From an uncultured Clostridia bacterium (lineage in GTDB: Bacteria; Bacillota; Clostridia; Oscillospirales; Acutalibacteraceae), in NCBI GenBank assembly GCA_947170465.1, contig CAMVTS010000006.1, positions 1 to 61,277 of the forward strand: a stretch of 61,277 nucleotides of DNA. Reading direction: 5' to 3'. Position 1 is the first letter of the stretch; the number at the start of each line of letters is the position of its first letter. Positions 18,523 through 29,323 of this stretch are shown here, piece by piece. A program made the position numbers and the translations under genes. The notes under the pieces were generated by a model that was not told where the DNA came from, ran no database searches, and saw nothing but the letters and a program-made list of their open reading frames with translations.

Positions 18523-19023
18523 TCACATCAGCAGAATTGCCGACGAAGCGCCGACAAAAAATCCCATTGTTTTGTACAGCTTTGACCGCTGGCTGAGCAG
18601 GCTCTCGCTCTCGGCTATCAGCGCGTCAAGCTCCGTGGCTGTCAGGGCCAGGTGACGGAGCTGTCCTTCTAAATCCGTCTTGCCGAGCTGCGCGCCTAAC
18701 CGCAGCAACAGCGCGATATCCGGCTCCGTCAGACTAAAGGAACGCGGCAATCGGCTGACGAGCTTCTCCCATTCCTGCATGAAGGGCGTGTCAGCGTTTT
18801 CCGGCACAAGCGGCAAATCCGCCTGTCGCGCGCTTGCGGCGGTCAGTCGATAGATGTCGCCGCTTTGGTAGCGCAAGGCGGTTGTCAGGGTGCTGAGAAA
18901 GCCGCGCAGCTTGCGTAAAAAGTCGCGCCGCCGTTTCAGGCGCATGGCACAGCTCCAGCCTGCCGCCGTACCGGTCAGTACCATCAGCAAACAACCGAGG
19001 ATTTTAAGAAGCAAGCAGTTCAC
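18523..19023 (-). CDS. spoIIIAB: Stage III sporulation protein AB
   Basis: This 166-residue protein has an N-terminal membrane helix, a helical cytoplasmic domain and a C-terminal hydrophobic helix. It resembles type II/IV secretion GspF-like proteins and would cooperate with the SpoIIIAA ATPase. Its start overlaps the spoIIIAA end by 20 nt. Confidence 0.93.
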   Translation of the reverse strand: MNCLLLKILGCLLMVLTGTAAGWSCAMRLKRRRDFLRKLRGFLSTLTTALRYQSGDIYRLTAASARQADLPLVPENADTPFMQEWEKLVSRLPRSFSLTEPDIALLLRLGAQLGKTDLEGQLRHLALTATELDALIAESESLLSQRSKLYKTMGFFVGASSAILLM

Positions 19024-19930
19024 CTGCCCTTCTGACGGTGCGGATTTGTCCGACGTGGTTTCTGCCGGACAGAAAAACGAGCGTCTCTATCGCGCCTGTA
19101 CGCAGAATCCCGCGCAAATCGCGCCGGTGAATGATTTCCTCCGCATTTCCGGCATGGGCAGTGGCGATGACGTTCACGCCGCTTCGCTGACATTCCGTGA
19201 CGGCAGCCGCGTCGTCCGGAGAACCGATTTCATCACAGACGATAATCTCCGGCGCCATGCTCCGCAAAGCACGGCGCATGGCGGCGGCTTTCTGATAGCC
19301 GGTGTAAACGTCGCACAAGCCGACGTCATTCTGCGGATTGCCGTTTAGTACTGCGGCAAGCTCTCCCCTTTCGTCTATCAGGGCTACGCGGTACTGATAA
19401 GAAAGCTGCCGCGCCAAATCGCGCAGAAGGGTTGTCTTGCCTGAACACGGTTCTCCGCAGAGTAGCATGCCGCCGTGACAGCGTTGCAACAGGCTGTCGG
19501 CACAGCCGGTAACTTCCCTTGAAACGCGCAGGCAGACGGAGCAAATGTCACGGATGTTTTCAAGGCTGTCGCCGTGATACACCGCCGTACCGCATACGCC
19601 GGCACGATGACCGCCGCGCAGGGTGACAAAGCCGTTAAGTAATTCATGCTGGTGGCTGTAAACGGAATAGCCGCAGATTGACTGAACGGTTTCCTCTATC
19701 TCATCTTTTGAAACGCACAGCAGCGAATCGGAATAAAACGGCATCAGACAGCCGCCCGTTGTGAGATAATAACGCAGGTCGCCGCAGTCCAGACAGACCG
19801 GACGGTTGACGCGCAGACGTATTTCGCGGAGCTTTCGCGCTAACAGGTTTTTATTTTTCTCAATTGGAATTTTAATTCGATTGCTGAGACAGCGCGTGAC
19901 CTGTTCCAGCCTCTTGACATCTTGATTCAT
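19004..19930 (-). CDS. spoIIIAA: Stage III sporulation protein AA (secretion-type ATPase)
   Basis: This 308-residue AAA-type ATPase has Walker A GEPCSGKTTLLRD near 158-170 and Walker B IIVCDEIGSPDD near 225-236. It powers the SpoIIIA complex during forespore engulfment. GGAGG lies seven bases before the ATG. On the minus strand CATAAGAT at 19959-19966 resembles a sigma-E -10 box, but I find no convincing -35, so sporulation-specific control rests on family knowledge. It heads an operon of eight genes. Confidence 0.96.
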   Translation of the reverse strand: MNQDVKRLEQVTRCLSNRIKIPIEKNKNLLARKLREIRLRVNRPVCLDCGDLRYYLTTGGCLMPFYSDSLLCVSKDEIEETVQSICGYSVYSHQHELLNGFVTLRGGHRAGVCGTAVYHGDSLENIRDICSVCLRVSREVTGCADSLLQRCHGGMLLCGEPCSGKTTLLRDLARQLSYQYRVALIDERGELAAVLNGNPQNDVGLCDVYTGYQKAAAMRRALRSMAPEIIVCDEIGSPDDAAAVTECQRSGVNVIATAHAGNAEEIIHRRDLRGILRTGAIETLVFLSGRNHVGQIRTVRRAGELLAS

Positions 19931-19983
19931 TCACATTCCTCCGTTTGGCTTACGGTTAATCTTATGCAGACAAGCATAAAAAT

Positions 19984-20008
19984 AGACCTCCCCGTGACGG
20001 GAAGGTCT
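19984..20008 (-). terminator. Terminator hairpin, left copy
   Basis: A 25-nt hairpin (arms AGACCT-CCCG) is followed on the minus strand by ATTTTTA. It is an exact duplicate of 20209-20233. This copy has the T-tract, so it is probably the functional terminator for ligA transcripts. Confidence 0.8.
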
Positions 20009-20208
20009 CAGACTGTAGAAAAAGTTCGAGCTAATGATTTGCAAAATGATTTTTATCCATTAAATTTTGTAGGGTTCGGTCTTGACCGAACCGTGGATAA
20101 AGCGTTTACATTGGGCTTATTACCCCGGTTTGGTCAAGACCAAACCCTACAGTTCAGCGTAAAATTTTACCATCATCGAAAGACAAACGCTAGTTTTTCG
20201 ACAAACAG
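20009..20208. mobile_element. Family C element (200 bp) between duplicated terminators
   Basis: This non-coding 200-bp segment fills most of the 312-bp gap between ligA and spoIIIAA. Its ends are imperfect inverted repeats (TGT, one base, GAAAAA at each end). Inside, two near-palindromes built on GGTTCGGTC/GACCGAACC (20069-20092) and GGTTTGGTC/GACCAAACC (20127-20150) are themselves inverted to each other. The last 52 bp recur at 15-66. Identical 25-bp terminator hairpins flank it. It looks like a non-autonomous mobile element. Confidence 0.75.
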
Positions 20209-20233
20209 AGACCTCCCCGTGACGGGAAGGTCT
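20209..20233 (-). terminator. Terminator hairpin, right copy
   Basis: This hairpin is identical to 19984-20008 and lies nine bases after the ligA stop codon. Here the minus-strand continuation is element sequence (CTGTTTGTCG) rather than a strong T-tract, so it may terminate less well than the left copy. Confidence 0.75.
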
Positions 20234-20242
20234 GAAAGTATT

Positions 20243-22240
<1,998 letters not shown>

Positions 22241-22251
22241 TCAATTCGGAA

Positions 22252-22824
22252 TTATTTTACTGTGGACATGCCCTTTTCGCGGAGGTAGGTGGATTCCAGA
22301 TCCGCGAGATGGAGCTTGACCGCCAGAGGATATTTTTCGTAAGCCTGACTGATGGTGTTGCTGTTCTTGTCGCCAAATTCGCCCATGTGCCAGCGGATTG
22401 CCATTGCCTCCTCAATTTTGAGCCGCATTTTGCGCTCTATCAGAAAGACTGACTTTTCGCCGTGACCGTAGGGAAACTGGTCGTCTATCGCAAAATAAGG
22501 CACCTTCTCCCACTGTCCTGTCTGCTCGTTCTTGACGTTACGGCTGGAAACCTTGTAGAACTGCGCCTTGCACAAATCGTGCAGCAGCGCGCAGATAGCG
22601 AAACTCTCCACGCTGTCGGTCTCCTCATCAAAATGCTTTTCCATCATGGTGTTGAAAACGCTGACGGAGTGCATGACCAAACCGCCTTCACAGGCGCAGT
22701 GATAGCGCGTGCTCGCCGGCGCGGTAAAAAAATCGGTACGACGCAGCCAGTCCAACAGCTCGTCGGCACCTCTTCGGGTGATATTCTCCCGGTAAATCTG
22801 AATAAATTCTTCCTGCGCGGTCAT
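22252..22824 (-). CDS. HD-domain phosphohydrolase-like protein
   Basis: This 190-residue protein has an HD fold: H51 in the VMHSVSVF segment, HD in ALLHDLCKAQFY near 81-89, then GHGEKS and RWHMGEF. The substrate is unknown; such proteins often act on nucleotides or cyclic dinucleotides. GGGAGGG lies before the ATG. It precedes ligA in an apparent operon. The family A element ends 17 bp upstream of its start, so its promoter must lie in or beyond that element. Confidence 0.8.
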   Translation of the reverse strand: MTAQEEFIQIYRENITRRGADELLDWLRRTDFFTAPASTRYHCACEGGLVMHSVSVFNTMMEKHFDEETDSVESFAICALLHDLCKAQFYKVSSRNVKNEQTGQWEKVPYFAIDDQFPYGHGEKSVFLIERKMRLKIEEAMAIRWHMGEFGDKNSNTISQAYEKYPLAVKLHLADLESTYLREKGMSTVK

Positions 22825-22842
22825 TGTTGTCCCTCCCGTTAA

Positions 22843-23003
22843 GGCAATACCGCATAATTTAGGTGTGCGGATTGCGAAGTAAGATTTTTCGTCAGGTTGG
22901 ACAAAAAATCGAGGTAAGGCTGACGCCTTGCCGAGACTTTTTTGGGCAAGCTGACGAAATAATGTTCAAGCAAGGCGTGCGCCGCAAATTGTGCGATGTT
23001 GCC
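22843..23003. mobile_element. Family A element, copy 1 (161 bp)
   Basis: This non-coding element begins GGCAATACCGCATAATTT and ends with an inverted version of the same sequence. It is flanked on both sides by TTAA. The second copy at 41860-42020 has the same length and differs at about nine positions. The centre holds a further long hairpin, roughly 22925-22965, with arms rich in A and T tracts. It lies just past the ispH terminator. It has the form of a MITE. Confidence 0.85.
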
Positions 23004-23011
23004 TTAAGTAC

Positions 23012-23046
23012 GAAAAACCGCGGTAACCTCTACAAGCTGCCGCGGT
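23012..23046 (-). terminator. Terminator of the rpiR-to-ispH operon
   Basis: ACCGCGG and CCGCGGT (23017-23046) form a GC stem with a 16-nt loop, followed on the minus strand by TTTTT. It lies 24 bp after the ispH-S1 stop. Confidence 0.82.
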
Positions 23047-23069
23047 CAATTCATTAAAATTGTAGATGA

Positions 23070-25112
23070 TTATTCAGCGTCTGCCGCTTCCCCGGCTTCT
23101 GCGGCTTCCACAGTATCCTCAGCCTCAGCTTCCGCTGCCTCTTCTGCTTTTACTGCCGCTCTGACAGGAGCCTGCTCGTCCTCAGGCAGGAGCGCTCTCA
23201 TGGACAGAGAAACGCGCTTCTTGTCAAAGTCAATGCCGGTAATCTTGACGTCAACCTCCTGACCGACGGAAAGCACGTCGGAAGGCTTGTCAATTCTCTT
23301 GTTGGCAATCTGAGAAATATGAATCAGACCGTCAATGCCGGGAATGATGTTGGCAAACGCGCCGAAGGTGGTCAGACCGACAATAGTCGCCTTGGTAACG
23401 GTGCCTTCGGGATAATCTCTCTTGAGAATCTCCCACGGATTGTCGTCCGCGTTCTTGAAGCCAAGAGAAATCTTCTTGGTCTCTTCGTTGATGTCCTTGA
23501 CGTATACGTCTACGGTATCGCCGACGTTGACAACCTCAGAGGGATGCTTGATGTGCGTCCAGGACAGCTCGGAGATGTGGATCATGCCGAATACGCCGCC
23601 GAGGTCAACAAACGCGCCGTAGCTGGTGAGAGACTTGACAACGCCCTGATAGCGCTTGCCGATTTCGCAGTTCTTCCAGAACTCCTCGCGCTGAGCGGCT
23701 CTCTGCTCCTTAAGTACACTGCGGATGGAGCCGATGGCTCTCTTGTATCTGCCGCGCTGGGAAACCTCGATCAAGCGGAAGTTGACCTCCTGACCAACCA
23801 AATCCTCAAGGCTCTCGTCACGGGTAGCGGTTGCCTGGGAAGCAGGAATAAATACGCGGATGCCGTTGTAAAGAACGATTACACCGCCCTTGACTGCCTC
23901 GGTAACCTTGCTGGAAAGAATCTCCTGGGAGTCAACCTTTTCCTGAAGCTCCTCCCAGCCCTTCTGTGCGTCTACTCTTTTCTTGGAAAGCATGATAGTG
24001 CCTTCCTGATCGTTGGTCTTCATAATCAGAAGCTCGATAACGTCGCCAACCTTGACAACGTCCTCAGGCTTTGCGTTGGGATCGTTGGACAGCTCAGAAA
24101 CAGGAATAAAACCGGTCTGTTTTCTGCCGACGTCAACCTGAACCTCGTTGGGCGCTATACTGATGACAGTGCCCATTACCCTCTCATTTGTATTTAAGTT
24201 TTTGAGGGATTCTTCCAACATCTCCTCAAAAGATTCTTCAAAATTTGTTTCACCGGATTTAATTTCTTCACTCATTGTATCCAGTACCTCCTTTATAATC
24301 TTCGCAGGCGTTGAAGCCCCTGCGGTTACGCCGATTCGTCTGGCGTCGCGAACCTGACGCATGTCAAGCTCTGCGGCGGTCTCTATCAGCACTGTGTTGT
24401 CACAGCGGCGCTTGCAGATGTCAAACAGCTTTGCTGTGTTGGAGCTGTGACGATCTCCGATAACAACCATAAAGTCCGACTGAGCTGCGATAACGTCCGC
24501 TTCACTCTGCCTGACTGACGTAGCATTACATATTGTATCAAATATTTTTGAATTTGTACATACTTTTTTTATCTTTTTTACAGATTTTTTCCAAAGTTTT
24601 TCGTCAAAGGTGGTTTGTGCTACCACTTTCACCAATTTATTATTCTTTTGCAGAATTTCATTTAGCAATGTGTCCAAATGCTCGTTATCTACAAATGTAT
24701 GATACTCCGCCGGACAATTGCCGATTATGCCCTGCACCTCCGGATGACGTTCGTTTCCGGCTATCAGCAGCAGTTCATTTTTCGGATTCGTCTCGCCGGC
24801 TATGCGGTGAATCTTCTTGACAAAGGGGCAGGTCGCGTCACGATAGCGCAGACCTTTTTTCTGTAATTCTTCAACGACGCTCTTGGGTACGCCGTGTGAA
24901 CGGATGACGACAATTTCATCAGGCTGCACCTCGTCAATGATGTCCACCGGACGGCAGCCGCGCTCCTGAAGCTCACGCACTACCTCCATGTTGTGGATGA
25001 TCGGTCCGAGGGTGCAGACCTTCTCGCCGTCTGAAAGCAGTCCGTTGACGATATCAATCGCGCGATTCACACCGTAGCAGAAGCCGGCGTACTCAGCCTT
25101 TGTGATACTCAT
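23070..25112 (-). CDS. ispH: IspH (HMB-PP reductase) fused to four S1 RNA-binding domains
   Basis: This 680-residue fusion has residues 1-285 as the iron-sulfur IspH of the MEP isoprenoid pathway, with cluster cysteines in GFCYGV (C12), ATCPFV (near 95) and ICNATS (near 195), plus the SHGVP and HPEVQG motifs. Residues about 305-650 contain four S1 repeats, the third and fourth with the typical SYGAFVDL/TFGAFANI and HISEL/HISQI signatures. An acidic tail closes the protein. This IspH-S1 fusion is known from Clostridia, where the S1 part stands in for ribosomal protein S1. The start overlaps plsC by 20 nt. Confidence 0.97.
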   Translation of the reverse strand: MSITKAEYAGFCYGVNRAIDIVNGLLSDGEKVCTLGPIIHNMEVVRELQERGCRPVDIIDEVQPDEIVVIRSHGVPKSVVEELQKKGLRYRDATCPFVKKIHRIAGETNPKNELLLIAGNERHPEVQGIIGNCPAEYHTFVDNEHLDTLLNEILQKNNKLVKVVAQTTFDEKLWKKSVKKIKKVCTNSKIFDTICNATSVRQSEADVIAAQSDFMVVIGDRHSSNTAKLFDICKRRCDNTVLIETAAELDMRQVRDARRIGVTAGASTPAKIIKEVLDTMSEEIKSGETNFEESFEEMLEESLKNLNTNERVMGTVISIAPNEVQVDVGRKQTGFIPVSELSNDPNAKPEDVVKVGDVIELLIMKTNDQEGTIMLSKKRVDAQKGWEELQEKVDSQEILSSKVTEAVKGGVIVLYNGIRVFIPASQATATRDESLEDLVGQEVNFRLIEVSQRGRYKRAIGSIRSVLKEQRAAQREEFWKNCEIGKRYQGVVKSLTSYGAFVDLGGVFGMIHISELSWTHIKHPSEVVNVGDTVDVYVKDINEETKKISLGFKNADDNPWEILKRDYPEGTVTKATIVGLTTFGAFANIIPGIDGLIHISQIANKRIDKPSDVLSVGQEVDVKITGIDFDKKRVSLSMRALLPEDEQAPVRAAVKAEEAAEAEAEDTVEAAEAGEAADAE

Positions 25113-25725
25113 TGAGCGCCCTCTCCCTCATCCTGCGGATTTCGTCCATAATCATGTTGGAAGCGTTTTTCAGCTCGCGTCTGCCGCCTTCGGGCGTCAG
25201 TCCGAGCTCCTCCGGCGTAAGCGGTTCGCCGAATTCTACCACACGCTTGGCAAAGATGAATTTTGGGTTGCCGACGATGGTGATACACGCCGGTACAACC
25301 GTCACCTGCATCTGCTGGGCAACTAAGGCGCAGCCGCTTCGCGGACGCATGAGGTCGCCGGTCTTTGACCTGCCGCCTTCGATGAATATTGTCATAACGT
25401 TGCCTTCACGAATCAAGTCCTCGCCGGTCTTGATTGCCTTGCCGTCACCGGCGCCTCTCTCTACCGGAAACGCGCCTAACGCACGGATAAGCGCGCCGAA
25501 AAATTTATTCTTGAAGAGCTCCACCTTCGCCATGAAGTACATTCTGCGGCGGCAGGAGAGTCCCAGGAGCGGCGGATCGGAATAGGACAGATGGTTGCAA
25601 GCGATAATCACGCCGCCTTCCTCCGGCACCAAATCCCGGTTGACGGTCTTGAAGCGGTATAGCAGCTTAAAAATCGGCATACAGACTACCTTGCCGATAT
25701 TGTAAAGGACTTTGTTTTGTGCCAT
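25093..25725 (-). CDS. plsC: 1-acyl-sn-glycerol-3-phosphate acyltransferase
   Basis: This 210-residue enzyme makes phosphatidate from lysophosphatidate at the membrane. The catalytic HX4D motif appears as NHLSYSD (near 45-51) and the acceptor-binding motif as FIEGGRSKTG (near 113-122). It sits between cmk and ispH with one base separating it from cmk. The order cmk-plsC-ispH-S1 is a common clostridial cluster. Confidence 0.95.
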   Translation of the reverse strand: MAQNKVLYNIGKVVCMPIFKLLYRFKTVNRDLVPEEGGVIIACNHLSYSDPPLLGLSCRRRMYFMAKVELFKNKFFGALIRALGAFPVERGAGDGKAIKTGEDLIREGNVMTIFIEGGRSKTGDLMRPRSGCALVAQQMQVTVVPACITIVGNPKFIFAKRVVEFGEPLTPEELGLTPEGGRRELKNASNMIMDEIRRMRERALNEYHKG

Positions 25726-25726
25726 A

Positions 25727-26395
25727 TCAGCGGTTCTCCTTTATGACGTTGATAATCGCTTCGACGCTCTGCTCAAAATCAAGCTCCGTCGTATCGACCA
25801 GAATGCTGTCCCCGGCGGGCTTTAGCGGCGCAATCGCGCGGTGAGAATCGTTGTAGTCACGCTCCTTGACATCGCGGAGGACTTCCTCATAGGTGGTGTC
25901 GGTGCCCTTTTCCGCCAGCTCCTTATAGCGGCGCTGTGCGCGCGCCTCCGGTGAAGCGGTCAGGAAAATCTTGACCTTCGCATCAGGAAGGACAACGGTG
26001 CCGATGTCTCTGCCGTCCATAATCACGTTATGCGTTCTTGCCATATCACGCTGCAAACCGAGCAGATAGGCTCTGACAGCCGGTACGGCGGAAATTCTGG
26101 AAGCCATCATGGAGGCTTCGGGCGTTCGGATAAGGGAGGAAACATCCTCGCCGTCGAGCAGGACAACCTGCTCGCCCAAATCGTTGAATTCCAGGGAAAC
26201 CGTGATACGGCTCAATAAGCTGTCCACCTCGGCGGACGGCTGCGGCTCTACACCGGCTCTCATGGCGGCGAGACCGATGGTGCGGTACAGCGCGCCGGTG
26301 TCAACATAAATATAGCCAAGCGCCCTGGCGGCTCTTCTGGCTATGCTGGACTTGCCTGCTCCGGCAGGACCGTCCAGCGCAATCGCGATAGACAT
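25727..26395 (-). CDS. cmk: Cytidylate kinase
   Basis: This enzyme of about 222 residues phosphorylates CMP and dCMP. The P-loop is ALDGPAGAGKSS near the N-terminus, followed by YVDTGALYR and the DGRDIGTVVLPDA substrate motif. The ATG at 26395 is chosen over the TTG just before it, with AAAGGA eight bases upstream. It follows the flavoprotein gene by 18 bp. Confidence 0.97.
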   Translation of the reverse strand: MSIAIALDGPAGAGKSSIARRAARALGYIYVDTGALYRTIGLAAMRAGVEPQPSAEVDSLLSRITVSLEFNDLGEQVVLLDGEDVSSLIRTPEASMMASRISAVPAVRAYLLGLQRDMARTHNVIMDGRDIGTVVLPDAKVKIFLTASPEARAQRRYKELAEKGTDTTYEEVLRDVKERDYNDSHRAIAPLKPAGDSILVDTTELDFEQSVEAIINVIKENR

Positions 26396-26413
26396 CAAAA
26401 CAATCCTTTCTTA

Positions 26414-27652
26414 CTATAAATAGGCGGCGTTCTCTCCGGCTAATCTGCCGGTACACCAGGCAATCTGGAGATTGAAGCCGCCGGTATAGGCGTCACAGTC
26501 AATGACCTCTCCGGCAAAATACAAGCCGGTTATCAGCTTGCTCTCCATAGTTTTCGGATTCAGCTCAGCGGTATTCACGCCGCCGGAGGTGATAATCGCC
26601 TCCTCTATCGGACGGAAGCCGTTCAGCGGAATCGTAAAGCCTTTGAGCAAGGCGCAGAGCGCATGGCGTTCCTCGCGCGTGACGACGTTGCACTTTTTGT
26701 CAAAGGGCACGCCCCAGCGCTTGAGAACGGGAATGATAATTTTGCGCGGCAAAAGCCCCGAGAACGCGTTGGAAACGTCGCGGTTAGCGTTCTGCTGAAA
26801 CTCCTTCTGCAGCCGCTTGTCGAGCTGTTCCTCCGTCAGCGCCGGCTTGAGGTCAATCACGGCGCGGTAACGGTTCGGCGGCATTTCGCGGATATGGGAG
26901 CTTGCGGAAAGCACCATCGGTCCGCTGATACCGAAATGGGTGAACAGCATTTCGCCAAAATCGGAATATATTTCTTTATTGGAATAATTGTCAATGATTT
27001 TGAGGGAGACGTTTTTCAGCGACAAGCCCTGCATGGATTTGCAGTCAGTATCGCTGCTCTCCAAAGGCACCAGTGACGGTTTGAGCGGCACAATCGTGTG
27101 TCCGGCTTGCTTAGCCAGAAGGTAACCATCGCCGGTGGAACCGGTCAGCGGATAGCTTTTGCCGCCGCAGGCGACAATGACGCTGTCGGCGTAATAGCTC
27201 TCCCTTTCCCCTTTGACGCCAACGACCTCGCCGTTTTCGAGAATCAGCGCCCTGGCGGTATCGCTGACAATCGCAGCGCCGTTGTCGAGGACGAACGCCC
27301 TCAGCGCGTCGACGATATCGACCGCCCTGTCGGAAACCGGAAATACGCGGTTGCCGCGTTCGGTTTTGAGCGGCACGCCCAAATCCTCAAAGAACGCCAT
27401 CACGTCCTCCGGCGGAAAATGGCTGGCGGCGGAATAGAGAAACCTGCCGTTGACCGGGACGTTGGCAACAAACGACGGTACGTCACAGTGATTGGTGACG
27501 TTGCACCTGCCCTTGCCGGTTATCATGACCTTTCTGCCGACGCGCGGATTTTTTTCAAGCAAAGTGACTTTCGCGCTGAGCTGTGCCGCGGTGCCTGCCG
27601 CCATCATGCCGGCGGCTCCGGCGCCGATAACGATGACCTTCTTACTGACCAT
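26414..27652 (-). CDS. YhiN/HI0933-family FAD-dependent oxidoreductase
   Basis: This flavoprotein of about 412 residues has an N-terminal dinucleotide-binding fold VIGAGAAGMMAA, the family motif GRKVMITGKGRCNVTN near 40-55, VACGGKSYPLTGSTGDGY, and a C-terminal FAGEVIDCDAYTGGFNLQ. Its reaction is not established; relatives were proposed as flavin reductases. The ATG at 27652 overlaps the rpiR end by 11 nt. The longer frame upstream has a low-complexity sequence from the opposite frame and is rejected. Confidence 0.9.
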   Translation of the reverse strand: MVSKKVIVIGAGAAGMMAAGTAAQLSAKVTLLEKNPRVGRKVMITGKGRCNVTNHCDVPSFVANVPVNGRFLYSAASHFPPEDVMAFFEDLGVPLKTERGNRVFPVSDRAVDIVDALRAFVLDNGAAIVSDTARALILENGEVVGVKGERESYYADSVIVACGGKSYPLTGSTGDGYLLAKQAGHTIVPLKPSLVPLESSDTDCKSMQGLSLKNVSLKIIDNYSNKEIYSDFGEMLFTHFGISGPMVLSASSHIREMPPNRYRAVIDLKPALTEEQLDKRLQKEFQQNANRDVSNAFSGLLPRKIIIPVLKRWGVPFDKKCNVVTREERHALCALLKGFTIPLNGFRPIEEAIITSGGVNTAELNPKTMESKLITGLYFAGEVIDCDAYTGGFNLQIAWCTGRLAGENAAYL

Positions 27653-28526
27653 GCTTTGGCACCCGGTCGTCGTGGTTGCTGTACACGCCCTCGCGGTTCC
27701 ACACGTCCTCAAGGGTACGGAAGGTCTCGGTGACCTCGTCCTTCTTTTTGAGCACGGTCGCCACAATCAGGGCGTTAATCAGGCTCAGCGGCGCGACAAG
27801 GGAATCGACGATAGAAGCCATGTCGCTGCGCGCTATCAGAATGGAGTCAGCCGACTGCACCAGAGGAGACGCCATGCTGTCGGTAATCGCGACGGCATGC
27901 GCGCCGCGTGAACGCGCAAAGTCCATCGCCTCAACCGCCATTGAGCTGTAGCGCGGAAAAGAAATGCCAATCATCACGTCGTCCTCGCTGATACGGAAAA
28001 TCTGCTCGTAGGTGGAGGCGGCGCTAGTGGTGTTTATCAGCGTGACGTTATCAAATATCAGTCCGAAATAGTAACTCAGGAAGCCGGCGATAGCGCCGGT
28101 GGAACGCACGCCGAAAATATAGATACGCTTGGCTTCGCAGATTTCATCCACAGCACGGTTAAAGTCTTCGTGGGAGGTTTCCTCAATGGTGCGGCGTATC
28201 TTCTCGATATCCTGGTTGAGCACGCTGTCGAGGACGTTCTGTCCGCCGATACGGCTGGAGGTGACTTCAATGCGCTGGACGGAGGTGAGCTTGTTGCGGA
28301 TCATCTCCTGCATTGCCTTCTGCAGCTTTGGGTAGCCGTCGTAGCCTAATTCGCCGGCAAAGCGCACAACGGTACTCTCAGACACGCCGACGGTCTCGCC
28401 GAGCTTGGAGGCGGTCATGAACGCCGCCTTGTCGTAATGTTCTTCAATATAAAGCGCGATTCGCTTCTGTCCCTTGGAGAAGCTGTTCATCATCAGGTCA
28501 ATTCTGGTGAGAAGATGTGTAATCAT
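27642..28526 (-). CDS. MurR/RpiR-family transcription regulator
   Basis: This 294-residue protein has an N-terminal helix-turn-helix (ASKLGETVGVSESTVVRFAGELGY, about 37-60, shown by its ends ASKLG and AGELGY) and a C-terminal SIS sugar-phosphate-binding domain starting near 125 (IYIFGVRSTGA). Family members sense sugar phosphates. It is first in a long minus-strand operon with household genes and diverges from hisHF, so it may control either. Confidence 0.92.
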   Translation of the reverse strand: MITHLLTRIDLMMNSFSKGQKRIALYIEEHYDKAAFMTASKLGETVGVSESTVVRFAGELGYDGYPKLQKAMQEMIRNKLTSVQRIEVTSSRIGGQNVLDSVLNQDIEKIRRTIEETSHEDFNRAVDEICEAKRIYIFGVRSTGAIAGFLSYYFGLIFDNVTLINTTSAASTYEQIFRISEDDVMIGISFPRYSSMAVEAMDFARSRGAHAVAITDSMASPLVQSADSILIARSDMASIVDSLVAPLSLINALIVATVLKKKDEVTETFRTLEDVWNREGVYSNHDDRVPKHGQ

Positions 28527-28559
28527 CCCGTGATACTCCTTCGGTAAAAGTCTCTGTTC

Positions 28560-28588
28560 ATTTTAGCACAACTACTTGCATAATTCAA
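28560..28588 (-). promoter_or_regulatory. rpiR operon promoter
   Basis: On the minus strand TTGAAT (28583-28588), 17 nt ending TGC and TAAAAT (28560-28565) lie 34 bp before the rpiR start. Confidence 0.78.
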
Positions 28589-28648
28589 GAAGAAATGAAG
28601 GATTTTTTCAAAATCTCCACGCTTTTATGAAGTTATTTTTTGTGAGTA

Positions 28649-28677
28649 TTGCAAAAAATGAACAACTATGGTAGAAT
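28649..28677 (+). promoter_or_regulatory. hisHF promoter
   Basis: TTGCAA (28649-28654), 17 nt and TAGAAT (28672-28677) lie close to the hisH start, leaving a leader of only about 20 nt. There is no room for a his leader peptide or T-box. Confidence 0.78.
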
Positions 28678-28705
28678 AAGACTATCTTTTGACGGAGTTG
28701 AGCGT

Positions 28706-29323
28706 ATGATTGCGATTATTGATTACGGCGCAGGCAATATCCAGAGCGTAGCAAAGGCGCTGCGGCATATCGGCTGCGACTGCAAAGTGACAAAGAATAA
28801 AGAGGAAATCCTCGCCTCAGACGGCGCGGTTCTGCCCGGCGTCGGCTCCTTCGGCGACACCGTGGACACCATGAACGCCTATGGTATCAAGGAGACGGTC
28901 AAGGAATATATTGCCGGAGGGAAGCCGTTTTTGGGAATTTGTCTGGGCATGCAGTTATTGTTCCCCGAAAGCGAGGAAAGTCCCGGCGCGGAAGGTCTTG
29001 GCATTTTTGAGGGTACGATTACCAGAATCCCCGACGGCGAAGGACTGAAGATTCCGCACATGGGCTGGAACAGCCTGACGGTCAATCCAAAAAGCCGCCT
29101 GTTGAAGGGTATCGGCGAGGAGCCGTATGTGTACTTTGTGCACTCCTATTTCCTGACCGCGAAGGACAGCGAGCTGGTCGCCGCCCGAACGGAATACGGC
29201 GTTTCAATTGACGCGGCAGTGGAAAAAGGCAATGTATTCGCCACGCAGTTCCATCCGGAAAAAAGCGGCGAAACCGGCTTGAAAATTCTGAGAAACTTTG
29301 CGAAGATTGTGGAGGGCTGCTGA
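28706..29323 (+). CDS. hisH: Imidazole glycerol phosphate synthase, glutaminase subunit
   Basis: This 205-residue class I glutamine amidotransferase supplies ammonia to HisF. The nucleophile is C79 in GICLGMQ and the dyad is H183/E185 in FHPEKSG. The ATG at 28706 begins [11 protein letters not shown] and has GGAG eight bases upstream; the frame continuing further upstream lacks family similarity. Its stop overlaps the hisF start by one base. No other histidine genes are in the window. Confidence 0.96.
   Translation: MIAIIDYGAGNIQSVAKALRHIGCDCKVTKNKEEILASDGAVLPGVGSFGDTVDTMNAYGIKETVKEYIAGGKPFLGICLGMQLLFPESEESPGAEGLGIFEGTITRIPDGEGLKIPHMGWNSLTVNPKSRLLKGIGEEPYVYFVHSYFLTAKDSELVAARTEYGVSIDAAVEKGNVFATQFHPEKSGETGLKILRNFAKIVEGC

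Noticed and set aside
23070..25112. IspH-S1 as a new fusion
   Set aside because: This fusion is well known in Clostridia; only the annotation is needed.
27653..27766. N-terminal extension of the YhiN-like flavoprotein
   Set aside because: It is an arginine/threonine-rich sequence read through the rpiR gene; the dinucleotide-binding fold begins right after the ATG at 27652.
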